Origin: Corbicula japonica
Taxonomy: Eukaryota > Mollusca > Bivalvia > Venerida > Cyrenidae
Assembly: GCA_038501625.1 (NCBI GenBank)
Contig: JAZAYU010000005.1
Coordinates: 11,495,484-11,559,483 of the forward strand
Direction of reading: 5' to 3'
Length of the DNA stretch: 64,000 bases
How positions within the stretch are numbered: the stretch's first letter is position 1; each line of letters begins with the position of its first letter. Both the position numbers and the translations under genes were made by a program. Below the pieces are notes generated by a model that was not told the origin of the DNA, did no database searches, and saw only the letters and a program-made list of their open reading frames with translations. Below, piece by piece: positions 1 to 13,100 of this stretch.

Positions 1-1116
1 TGCCAGTCAGCTCAGCTGTAATTTCTCAGATGAAGATGAGAACGATTTTAATTCTCCAGAGATTGATTTCAGCCATCTTGACGATGATCATGATCATGGA
101 GAAGATGGTAAAGAAGTGGTAGAAGATAATGAATTGGAGAAAGATGAATTAGGTATTGAAAAGGAAGGTAAAGTTAACAGTGAAGATGATATGACTTGTG
201 ATGAGGAGGATGCCAGAGACAATGAACAGGTCGATGATTTTGATAATGATTACAACTGGAGTGAAACAAACGACAATGGAAGAGAAACAAATGACAATGA
301 AAGTGAGACAAATGACAGAGACAGAGGAGAAGAAAATAGTGATGATGATAATTATGATCTCCTATTACATGGACATTACAAAAAGAAGACCAGTCATTAT
401 GATGTAGACTTTGACTTTGGTGACAGTGAAATAGAAAGTGATAAAGAGACCGGCAAGCCCCAGAAGTCAGATGCAGGATTAAATAAGAATGAAGATGGCA
501 ATAGAAATAATAATAATGATGATGAAGAAGTAACCATAATTGATTCCAATTCTGATTCAGAATCAGAAAATGGAGCAAGTGTCAGGCCATCAGTAAAACG
601 GAAGTGCAACTTTGACACAGATCCATGGCTTTCTAAAAGACAAAATACGGAAGAAAATGAACATTTGCCAAGTACTTCAACACCTTTGAAAACAGCAACA
701 ACTGACATAACAACACCCTTCAAAACTCCAGTTGCATTTTCAAAGTCTAGGTTATCAGTGACGCCTGCAAAGCCGTCACCAGACCCTTTCTCCAGTACAC
801 AGATGATTGAGAGCTCCCAGACTCCTGACCTTGACTCGCTAACCATGACCCAGATGTCAGAGGTTACTAAGCAGCTTGAGGTCAAAGTCACTGATAGAAC
901 AAAGTCAAATGTCTCTAGAACAAAAGCTAAAGACTTACTAGAGAAGCTCCGAGCAAAGAGACGTATAAAAGAGGAAGCATCAAGTGAGTTTCCGTCATCC
1001 AGTCCGACTGGGAACTCCAGTCAATCCACAGAGATAGAATTGTACAGCCGAACCAATAACACTCAGAGATCTGAAGCTCAGCTGGCATTGCTTGGTGTGG
1101 AAAAACATGTCGCCAG
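1..1116 (+). CDS. NUGGC: NUGGC-like exon 1 of window (acidic N-terminal region)
   Basis: Frame open from base 2 to the donor at 1117 (gtaata), ending in phase 2. It encodes residues 1-371, rich in Asp, Glu, Asn and Ser. A basic cluster VKRK at 198-201 could be a nuclear localisation signal. It is followed by a Ser/Thr-Pro-rich stretch with TPLK, TPFKTP and TPAKPSP. VTIID at 177-181, followed by Ser/Asp/Glu, looks like a SUMO-interaction motif, and IKEE at 322-325 fits a SUMO-acceptor site. No folded domain is recognised. The long ORFs antisense to this exon are shadows. Confidence 0.85.
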
Positions 1117-4100
1117 GTAATACTTTTGTGTATGGTTTTTAAAAGGGCATAGATGTATGGCCTTAGAAACAAATAATTGTAAGCTGCAACAGAAATGTTT
1201 TTATTTATTCTTTAATTTGTTTGGTTATCCAAAAGAAAAAAATAGGGATGGGAACGAGTAACAAAATCGGTACTCGGGTACTCGGATCTTGTCCCGATCG
1301 AGTACTCAGGTACTCGAAACTTTCCTCTAACGTAGGAGGAAAAATCGGCTTCTTACGATCGTACCGGGTATGAACATTCCAGACTGCCTGTCATAATTGA
1401 TTACTAAGGAAGATAAACAACACATTTACAGGAAACAATCACACTTTAATGAAAATTATTCAATACATTTCGAGCATCAACTTTTTGAAAACATTTAACA
1501 ATACAATCATAAATAAGCACATGTCACAAACTAGAACATCACCGTAAAATTTGCACATCATGAAAATAGCGTATATTTACTATATTACTTAACATCAACT
1601 GACAGCATATTTCTCCTATCAGATTTGATTTCAGTTTTGCAAACTTCCAATCAACAATCGCATTTGAATATAATCACTCAAAAAACAAAATCAAATAAAT
1701 CCCCGACAACAGTCTACGCGAAAACTTTTTTCCTTTCAGAGGACATTGCGACAGGTAAACACCAAAATTTTATTTTTTGCCTGTCGCAATTTTGTCGACT
1801 GTATTTTGTGACATCGACATAAAATATTTATTTAAATTGCAGTTTTATTATAAGTATATGTATTTACTATATCTAGCTTTAAATAATAGATATTTTATCA
1901 TATTATTTTCATAATTATATTTAAGATTTCTAAATAATAACACTGTAACCAAGTACCTTGTGTAATGCCGAAAGGTTGTTAAATGATATTGTACATTTGC
2001 TGATGCCAATGCTTGAAAAAATATGTCTTATATAAAATTTTCTTACCTACCACTTCTTACAGCCATAAAACACACCACTTTTTCAAATGTGCCAAAGTCA
2101 TCTACAGATTTACTTTCATGATAGTGTTGCAATTAACACATAATCAAATTAATTCATAACCCTTCAATGATGGTAAAAGTTTTATCACTACCACCAAAGC
2201 AGAGTTTAATAATTTGATAAGTGCTTATTTTTCATTTATTTGCCCCTACAAAAGTCCAAGATCGTAATCTCCTTGTGCCATAATTCAATGATTTTGCATT
2301 TACATCGTATCACGTGTGCATCTTAAGCCGAAACCTTAATCTATCTGCTTCTGTAATTCTTCAATGAAATCGTCGGCAGATCAAAAATATTAAATATTTT
2401 TATCAGTTCGTCTAACGTTGTCCGCCATGATTGTTTACTACGGCGATTTGAATTATGGGAATTATAGCGACCTTGACCCGAAAGCTTTTCGAATATTTCC
2501 GGAAACGTCACATACTGGGCTTTACTTTTAGTGACACACGGATAAAAACGTGCAGAACAATCATGATATTTCAGTTAAAAATAGCACTCGACCTGAAACT
2601 GAAAGTAAATTTTCCAAAAATGAAACGGTGCTAGATGTTATTTTGTACCGGACATTGTGTCCGACAATAACAGAACTTTTCGTCGGTCAACAAGCAAAAA
2701 TACCGGACATGTCCGGCTGACCGACGGACATTCGCATTGACTGCGACAAGAGACACGTTGTACTTAAAACACTCAGGTGCTAATTTTCATGATTGCGAAT
2801 TGTTTGTGTCACTGGTGTATCTACGGCATCAAACAAAAGCGTCAATTAGGCGCCAATTATCGGATATTTGTACCCCTAACTGTCATCTTGTTTATTGGAT
2901 ACCAGCTGCCAGGTGTTTACAATCAACTGTCAGTCGGCGATTTTTAAGATTCAATATAGACGACTGTCATAAAATTTTGTTGATTTTTTTTTGTATCGAG
3001 TACCTGATTACTTGTTGAACTACTCGGGTACTCGAACATTAATCGAGTACCCGAGTACTCGGGTACTCGTGCCCATCCCTAGAAAAAAAGGACACATGTT
3101 TTGAATTTAAAGTGTGTATGTGAAATTTCAGTTAACACTGATCAGCCAAGTGCCAAGTAATTGTCATTTCTTACTTAACTGTAAGGTTGACCAGACTGCA
3201 TACAAGTGGGTAATGTTGTACATTTATGGGGCAGACTTATCAGTTGTGCATTTTTATCAAGTCATGCCAAGAAACAAGGTTATTGTAACAGACAAGATTT
3301 GCATCTAGATGTTAACAAGTATTCGTTTTTTGTGATTGGCCTAGCGTGTCTGAACCTAGTATTAACTAGGGATGTAAACAAACGTTCGAACATTCGAATG
3401 TTCGGATAAGGTTTTGAACTTTCGAATGCATTTGAAGCATTCGAATGTTCGTGAAAATTTGATAATGAACGACAATCAAGAAGGTTTGGTATTAATTTGA
3501 CACAATAGCCGTGAAGATAAATGATTTTCCGTTTGCAAAGTACATGTAGAAAATAACATGTCTGTATTTTGATTTCTGCCCGCGCGCCTTCTTTTGTAAC
3601 ATACGGCTAAAATGTAAAGTGCGGATCAAAACAAGTTGTGTGTAACCGCATAATCAAATTTTGAAAGTTAGTGCAAAATAGATCTACTAGAACACAAATG
3701 TGATGAAATATAAAGTAGGTCTAATAATAATAATAATAAATATTGTATTATTTACCGCATATTGAAACGAAGATTAATTTAGTAAATCAATAGAGCCATT
3801 CAGTTATGAAAATCGAGTTGTTCACACCTATTGTAATGTCAATTAGAGAATATACTGTAAAAATCTTTGACACGCAAACATCAGATTTAGGGGTCCAAGT
3901 TAAAGCACAATGTTTACTTAACACATGTCATTTAACACATGTTAGAGCTACAGCGGTCCCGTTTGGAGTAGAACGCTTGGGTAACAGAAAACTGTCAATT
4001 AGTCAACACACTATGACAATACCTCATCTTCTTTTCACATCGAAAAAATCATATTTTCACAAAACTTCTACCGTATACATCTTATCAACTTTACACTCGC

Positions 4101-7100
4101 AATTATGCCAGCTTCAGTTTTAGCCGACGTTTGGAAACATTGTCACGGTCAATAACATTGTATAAAATAGTAAAATAATTATGCTTGTTTGTTCCGAACG
4201 TCGTATCATTGTGTTTTACATGCTTTGCAGTATTTAGCCTAATATGTATCGTTCTGTTTTTTTTTAAGAAAATATATATTCATATAAAATAAAATGATAT
4301 TTTCCTCTTACAAAACAACTTGGAGTTTTTATTCTTTCATGGTTTACTTAATACAAATAAAAAGTTAGATCCGTAGGTCTAATTCTCCGATAAATAAATT
4401 CACTATTAAGATTTTGGAATACTCGGATTTTATCGGCAGAATCAATATGAATGAAAATTTCGTATTTTCGGGGATACTGCGAGGGTTTACCGATAAAAAC
4501 AGGTCGTTTCATGGTTTATGTGATTGTTACTGATTCGAACATTCGAACGTTCGAATGCAAACTGATTCGAACATTCGAATGGTAAAAAAGGCGGAAAATG
4601 CCATCAGTAGTATTAACTGTTTACTCCATGGATATGGTTTTAATCACATCGGCTGCCAATGTAGATCCAAATCAGCCTGTACATCTATGCAATCCTTCAA
4701 GGATCTACACTGTTCGCTTTTAACTCTTTGACTGGAATTTAGACAAACAGTTTACATCCTGAAAAGTTTGCACATGGGATAAAAGCCATATCCACAGCAT
4801 AAAGGGTTAATCTTTCTTTGGCTGGAGGTTATAAAACTGAGTTTGGAAACCAGTCTCAAATCTCAAGCATCTGATTGGCTGAAATGGCGCCATTCAGCCA
4901 ATCAGATGCTTGAGATTTGAGACTGGTTTCCATGCTCATTTATAACCTTGGGCATTTATCTTACATACAGAGCAAAACACTGCACTCATTCCAGAATATT
5001 GGGGAGTCGAGGACATTTGGAAGGCTGTACCCCATAGTGTCCCTCTTACATATTTCTTACAAGCATTCTTACTGTAATTTCAGTTGTAAAGTAGTGATAA
5101 ACAAGTTGAAGTCGGTGTTCGATGGTTGCAAGTCTCTTCATGGAAATCCCAGAGTGCAAGCTTGGAGGTTTGTAATGATAATTTGTAGCTGAATTTCTGC
5201 AATCACATACAGTTTTAAACCAGGATTTTATAAATTTCTATGTCAAATTGACATAATGAAGCATATTGGTTAAAGAAGTTACTGGTAGTTAGTGTCTGAG
5301 AGTCATTTGTCCCTCACCTCTGATTCAAGTGAGGAAGCAGTCAGTCGCTTGCGGAGAAATTGGTTAGTACTGGTTAGAGATCCAGGAACACCGGTTAGGT
5401 GGACTGACCGCCGGGATATAACCCAGAAAAGTGTTGAAACCAGGCGTTAAACCCCAAACAAACAAACAAACATACTGGTAGTTAATGCATTGGGTACTTA
5501 AAGAAGGGTGTACAGTTTGCTGATAAATGATTTTAAACAAGTCTGATGAATCCATTTCATAAAGTTATATTTGTGCAGCTGAAGAGGTGTGATAAATCTA
5601 AAAACATTAAGGAATTAAATTGAGTCATCAAAAATTGGTTATTAAAAGATATTTGGTACATAATCAAGAGTTTGGCATAATTTTGGCAATTTCATGATTC
5701 ATAACAGCATAACCATATTGTAACTAAGCCCTAGAGCTATTGTTTTTCGTCTCAAAATGGATACTACCTCATAAAAGAGCTTAATCATAGTCCAAGATGA
5801 GTGTAAATATTTAGAAACTGAACCCAGGCTTATTATAGCGATACTGAGAGTGTGTATGTTTTGTTTTGAGAACTTGTTATACCCCCACAAACGAAGTTTG
5901 AGGGGGTATATAGGAGTGAGCTTGTCGGTCGGTCGGTCGGTCTGTCGGTCGGTCGGTCGGATTCTTCGTTTCCAGATGATAACTCATGAAAGGCTTGACA
6001 GAATTAAATAATTTTTGGTACACAGGTATATCGTCATAAGATACAGGTCAAGTTCGATTTTGGGGCTGGTGGGATCAGTGTCAAGGTCACTGTTACTAAA
6101 AATAGAAAAATGGTTTCCGGATGATAACTCATGAAACACTTCACAGATTTAATCCTTGTTTGGTAAATAGATGTAACATCACAAGATACAGGTCAAGTTC
6201 GATTTTGGGGCTGGTGGGATCAGTGTCAAGGTCACTGTTACTAAAAATAGAAAAATGGTTTCCGGATGATAACTCATGAAACACTTCACAGATTTAATCC
6301 TTGTTTGGTAAATAGATGTAACATCACAAGATACAGGTCAAGTTCGACTTTGGGGCTGGTGGGGTCAATGTCAAGGTCAGTATTACTAAAAATAGAAAAA
6401 GGGTTTCCAGATAATAACTCATGAAAAACTTCACAGATTAAATCCTTTTTTGGTACATATATGTAATATCAGAAGATACAGGTCAAGTTCGACTTTGGGG
6501 CCTGAGGGGTCAGTGTCAAGGTCACTGTAACTTAAAAAAGAAAAATTGTTTCTGGACTATAACTCATGAAATACTTCATAGATTTAATTATTGTTTGGGA
6601 CACAGATGTAACATAACAAGATAAAGATTAGGTTTGACTTTGGGGCCTGTGGGTTCAAGGTCAAGGTCACTGTTATTTAAACTTCAAAACTTAGTTTCCA
6701 CTCAGTAACTATAGCTTGGAATGAGATTCTTAAATGAAATTTGGTGTATTGATGGTTTTTGTGAAGATGACTTTTGGGATTCAAGGCCTGTGGGGTCAAG
6801 GTCACTGTTACTAAAAATAGAAAATAAACTGTATGCTCAATAACTTGTTCAGAATGAGATATTGTGATGAAAATTGCTATATAGGTAGTGTCTGTGAAGA
6901 CGAAACTTGGTATTGAAATTGGGCCTGATGGGGTCAAGGTCACTGTTACTAAAAATAGAAAAAATGGTTTCTGGATGATTTCTCATAAACAATGTTAACT
7001 TTGGCACACAGTTCGTAGATAAAAGTTAGATAAAGGCCACTGTTACTAACATATTTAAACCATTTCTGCTCAATAAATTTAGAAGGAATGAGATATTGTG

Positions 7101-10100
7101 ATGAAACTTGCTGAATATGTGGCTACTGTGAAGACGACACTTTGGATTGAAAGTGGGGCACATTATGCCATTGATTCGAAGCATTCCCAGTTCAATTATC
7201 AAGCATACATGTGGGGGTATTTAATCACTTTCAGTGATAATTCTAGTTTGTTTTGTTTTGAGGAAGTGTATGTTTTTTCTTAATAGAAAAGAACTGATAG
7301 ATGTAGAGAAAAGATTGGTGTTCCCAAAGACGGTGATAGCTGTGGTTGGCGACACGGGTGCTGGTAAATCCAGTCTGATGAATGCCATACTAGATCACAG
7401 AAGTGTGCTTCCGACATCGGGGATGAGGGCGTGCACGGCTGTTGTGGTAGAGGTAGTGCAGAATACAACCAGCACTTACTTGGAGGCGGATATTGAATTC
7501 CTACAGAGGAAGGTTAGACTGATACTCAATAGAATCAACTTAACATCTGGTTTAAAGAGCTTTAAAATTACTTGTATCCATAAAAAAGGCTTTTTTAATG
7601 GTTATATGTAAACAGAAACCATCCTTGGAACAAGAAAATGCATTTTTTCAAGTGATGTATACATCATTCAAGTGAAGGTGTATACATGTACATTATTCAA
7701 GAGAAATTCGATCAAATCAATCAATAATAACACATATTCTGTTTACTTGAAAGTTAATGCCTTTAATGGTCAATTTGAAACATCAGTTATATGAAATGTC
7801 ACCAGAAGTGTTAGTTAATGACATTATGTCACTTCCTCGTCCACTTGAAACTTGAACCCATTTTCAAGACCTCCCATTTCCAATGTTAAGCCTTTGTATA
7901 GGTCCCAGATTTAATAAATTAGTGAAATTAAATTGATGATGTGCTGATGCAAAACAGTGAATCATCCCTGATTTAACTGTTAGTGTAACTCTAAATTTAA
8001 TTAAAAACATAAAATAAAATGATTTCTAAGTATTTCTTGCCATTTTTGCTTTAAACTTCTTACTCTGTTTATCTGGAATTTGTTGGTTTTTAGGAATGGT
8101 TTGATGAGCTACAGATTTTGTTGAAAGATCTCACAGGTCTTGATGGTAACATCAAGAAAGGAGTTCCTGACCCGACATCTGACGCCTTCGTGTCCTACTG
8201 CAAGGTGAAGGCTGTGTACGGTAAGGTGGACCGGTTTGAGGTTCTCTGCCGACTGACCACTGTAACCCACTGGTTGGATAGGGTCAAGGTCATCAAGTCA
8301 AAAGATGTAAGTTCTGCTAGGGATGTCTCAACCCTTAACTGTTATATATGGGTAAATTGTGCAGATCCAGATCAGCTTATACAACCCTGCCATCTGATCA
8401 GGATGTATACTGTTCCATTTTTAGCTCACCTGTCACATAGTGACAAGGTGAGCTTTTGTGATCGCAATTTGTCCGGCGTCCGTCCGTAAACTTTTAAATT
8501 AAACGACATCTCCTCTTAAACCCCTGGGCCAAAGTTGATGAAACTTGCCAAGGATGTTCCTTGCATGAAGCTCTTCCAAAGTTGTTCAAAGAAATCAATG
8601 CCATGCAGAACTCTTGTTGCCATGGAAACCGAAAGGAAAAACTTTAAAAATCTTCTTGTCTGAAACCACAAGGCCTAGAGCTTAGATATTTGGCGTTTAG
8701 CACCCTCTAGTGGAACTCTACAAAGATTGTTCAAATTATTTCCCTGGGGGTCAAAATTGGCCCGGCCCAGGGGTCACTTCATTTTACATAGACTTATATA
8801 GGAAATCTTTAAAAATCTTCTTCTCACAAACCACAATGCGTACAGCTTAGATATTTGTTAAGTAGCATTGTCTAATGGATGTCTACTAAATTTGTCCAAA
8901 TTGTGTTCCCTGGGCCAAAATCGGCCATGCCCTAGGGTTCTCTTGGTTTACATATATAGGAAAAACATGAAAATCTTCTTTAAAACTACAAGGCCTAGAG
9001 CCTTAATATTTGATATACAGCATCATCTAGTTGTCCTCTACCAAATTGTTCAAACTATCCCCCTGGGGTCACAAATGGCCTGCCCCAGGGGTCACTTGTT
9101 TTACATAGACTTATATAGGGAAAACTTATAAAAAATCTTCTCTAAAACCACAACGCCTAGAACCTTTGTATTTGGTATGTGTCATCATGTAGTGGTCCTC
9201 TACAAAAGTTGTTCAAATTATTCTCCTGGGGTCAAAATGGCTCCTCCCCAGGGGTCACTAGTTGTATTACATAGTGTTATATAGTAAATCTTTAAAAATC
9301 TTCTCTGAAACCTTAAGGCCTAGAGCTTAGATATTTGGTATAGAGCATCATCTAGTTACATTTTCTCCACAATAGCAGCTTAATTTTTTTACTTGATTTT
9401 ACCAAACTTGCAAACAACTCTTGCAACCATTGAGCAGTTGATGACAGGTGAGTGATCCAGGGTCCTAAGGACCCTCTTGTTTATTCATCAGGTGATTTCT
9501 GACCAAGAGCCGATCAAGGTAGGTCCAGATTAGATTGGTTGTGCTGGCTGATCTGGATCTTAACTGATCGCACATGCAATAAAACCTGTAAATACATCAT
9601 ATCAGGGCTTTTTTTCAGTCGATTTTATAGCCGTTATTGGGTCATGTTCCCAATAGCAAAACATATACTTTTTTCCCAATTTGAGAAGAAAAATTCCCAA
9701 TTGAATCAAAACAAACATTTCTGATGAAAAACAACAGCATCAGCACTGCATCTTTTGCTCTTTAAGCCAGGAATTATTGACAATATTAAATATGGATGGC
9801 AATGATTAAAAAAACAGCAGATAACAGTAACACTTCTTGTTCCCCAATGATGCTAAAAAAATTACTAATTTCTGGCAAAACGACGATAAATTTCCCAATT
9901 CAAGGGTTATGGGTCATATTCCCAAGATGGTGAAAAAAAGCCCTGCATATGTAGTTACATGTTAAAAGATCATTGTGTTATATATCAGATGTGGGTTTTT
10001 TTTTTTATATCTGTGCTCATTTCCAAACTGTTAATATAAAATTAACATGCAGAAAGAATATAGTCAACCTGTGCTGCACACTGTTAAAACCTTTCAACAA

Positions 10101-13100
10101 GAAAAGAAGTAAGTAATAAAAAAATCAACAACTATGCACCCAGAACAAGATTTTGGTAGGGGAAAACATAGTATGTTAACATTTATCTTTAGAACTGAAA
10201 CACTATGTTTGCAGGTCTAATGTTAAGTTTAAATTTCCAAGTTCTGATACTCCATCACCAGATGTATGTGTTCTGGTCCCACATGGCTGTACTTTACAAT
10301 ACTGTACTTACCATAAGAAAGTCAAAATTCAATCCAAAGAAACCTAAACCTTTTTGTGGTTTCTTGTAATTGTCAAATACAAATGTTAACATGTATCAGT
10401 TATTAGTCCTTCAGTCTGTATCTAGATTTATATTGTTTTTCAGCCTGAAGAATTCAGACGTCTGGTTGAGAAGTATATAGAGACACAGGAACCTGGTGCT
10501 GGTGGTCAGTATTGGCCGATTGTTAAGCATGTGCGACTGAGACTGCCTAACTGTGATGTGTGTAGCAGTGGAGCTGCCTTGGTGGACTTGCCCGGAGTCA
10601 GAGACTCCAATGCTGCTAGAGATAAGATTGCTAAAGAGGTAAGTTTTCATATACTGTGCCCAAGATCATAAAACTTAGATGGGAGACCAGTCTCAAATCT
10701 CAAGTTCAATTTGGCTGAAATGGAGACTCCATTTCAACCAATCAGATGCTTGAGATTTCAGATTGGTCTTCAGTTTTAAGTTCTATTATCTTGAGCACAT
10801 GTGTTATGGTTGCTGTTGATATTTTTTTTATTTGTACTTCCCATGATCTTGGCAGGACATACCATTGTGTATGAATTACAACTGTGTTACAAATCACTCA
10901 ATGAGGTAAAACATGTGTTGCTATTTAATTTAATACGCTACTTAAATAAACATTTAAAATAGTAAAATTATATGAATTTTTCACTCTAAAAAATTTTTTG
11001 CAACAATCTAAAACAACAGTTTAATTGTACATTTGTTTCATTTTTAATTGCATATGATTTCCATAATTTAATCATTCATTGAGCAACACAAGCTCACTTA
11101 ATTATATTTCATTGAAGTCTCTTTAATATAAAATTATCCTGTTGGTAACTATGGATGTTTGAAGCATGTTTACAGTTTGCATGCAAAATGAACCTTCCAA
11201 AAATACCTGGCAAATATCCCAGAGATGAACAAAATTTGCACTTGATGGTTATCATTTGATTATAACAATGATTCAAATAGACCATGATTATATATGAAAA
11301 ATTGTTAATTATCTTTTATCAGTACTTGAAGAACTGTACAGCAGTATGGGTGGTATCCAGTATTCATCGTGCCATTGATGACAAGACGGCTAAAGATCTG
11401 CTTGGAGAGAACTTCCGGCGACAGCTGTTAATGGATGGACAATACGGCAGCATTGCTTTCATTTGTACCAAGACTGATGTCCTAATGCCCTCAGAAATAA
11501 TCAGGTTTGTATTGGCTTTTCATGAGGTTCATGAGTAAGATAATTTGCTCCAGGGTCCAATAAAGTGTCTCAGACAAGTCTTCAGTCTCACACAGCTACA
11601 GTGAAACCTCTCTGTGAATTAAGACCACCAGTGGCACTGGATGGACGGGACAACAGTTGTCTTAACGGCGGGCTGCTGTTAATTTCAGGTAGAAATTAGT
11701 TCAAAGCTGTTGAAAAAGGTCACAGAAATACTGGTTTTAATTTCGAAAAGTTTGAAAATCATGAAGGAATTGAAAATTTTATTGTGATCAGATATACATG
11801 TACATAAATGTTTGCTGTCAGTTTGAGTTTATCTTTCCAATTTTATGTAAGGTATGACAGTAGTTTTAAATTTTAACTTTTGGCTAGAAATTTCCATAGC
11901 TTAAACATTATGAAGAAATTGTGATAAAATAATACATCTATTGTAAACATAATATCGGAGAGATTATGTTTAAACTTTATGCTATAACAGAACCCTAAAA
12001 CTTGAGGGTGAAACAAAAGAACATGAAGACCAAGTCAACGCAATGGAAGCAGAGAAAAGCGACCTTGAATTGACGATAAGTAAAGCAACAAGAGAGATAC
12101 GGAGACTTCCTAAACATATTGCCAGTCTGAAGAAGGAAGTGGCAGAGTTAAGGGACACCCTGAGAGAGGTCAACAATCTCCTTGATCCTGTTGATCTTGA
12201 GGGCAGTATGGTAAGGTTTTCTCAGATTGTTATGGACTGTTGCAAATTTAGGATTTCAGAGTTCTTAAAATTAAAAATAAAATTTTAGGGATATTTACAA
12301 CATGTGCAACCAGTATAGATTTATAAGATTATTTTTACCAAGAAACAGCAAAGATCCAGATCAGACTGCACCAATGTCTAGGATGATCTGGATCTAGGCT
12401 GGTCTCCAGTGTGAATAGAGATATCCATGAGGTAAAGGGCTTTTAAATCCGTTATTAACCATTGAAAAAAAGCTTTAAAAATCCGTAAGATTAAAGGGCA
12501 TATTCCAGACAGCTGAAAATACAAGGGTAGGGATCGAATACCAAAATCACTATTTGAATATTCGTTATCCATATTGAAATATATTCGAATATACAAACTT
12601 TATTTGACTTTTATCCAAGTGTGTTAATATGTCCACAAAATAATTTAAAGTGCCTGTACTTTTGGAAAGGGCTGTATTTACCTAACTATGAGGGGTCTTT
12701 GGGACAGTATAGACACATTTTGTGCGGATACGTTCAGAAATTTTAATGCAATAGTCTTTTGGAAGAAACAACACATATATTTTAAAAATTCTTGAATATT
12801 GGAATACAAAAACCATATTCGAATATTCATCATCAAACAAATAAATGTAAATGATCTTAACTGTTTTGTGACTTTATATACTTACACCAGCTTTTATTAG
12901 AAGTCGTTATTTTTAGCTCGACTATTCGAAGAATAGGGGAGCTATCCTACTCGCCCCGGTGTCTGCGTCGGCGTCTCCGTCCGTTAAACAAAATATGCAC
13001 TTTGGTCCATAACTTGAAAACTACTTATGTTATCAACTTGAAACTTGGAATATATATTCACCATCAAATTCTACATCATGACCAACAAGACCCATAACTC

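Noticed and set aside
174..891. Antisense frames of 134 and 164 codons
   Set aside because: Shadows of the Asp/Glu-rich GTPase exon, whose GAT/GAA codons read as stop-free antisense.
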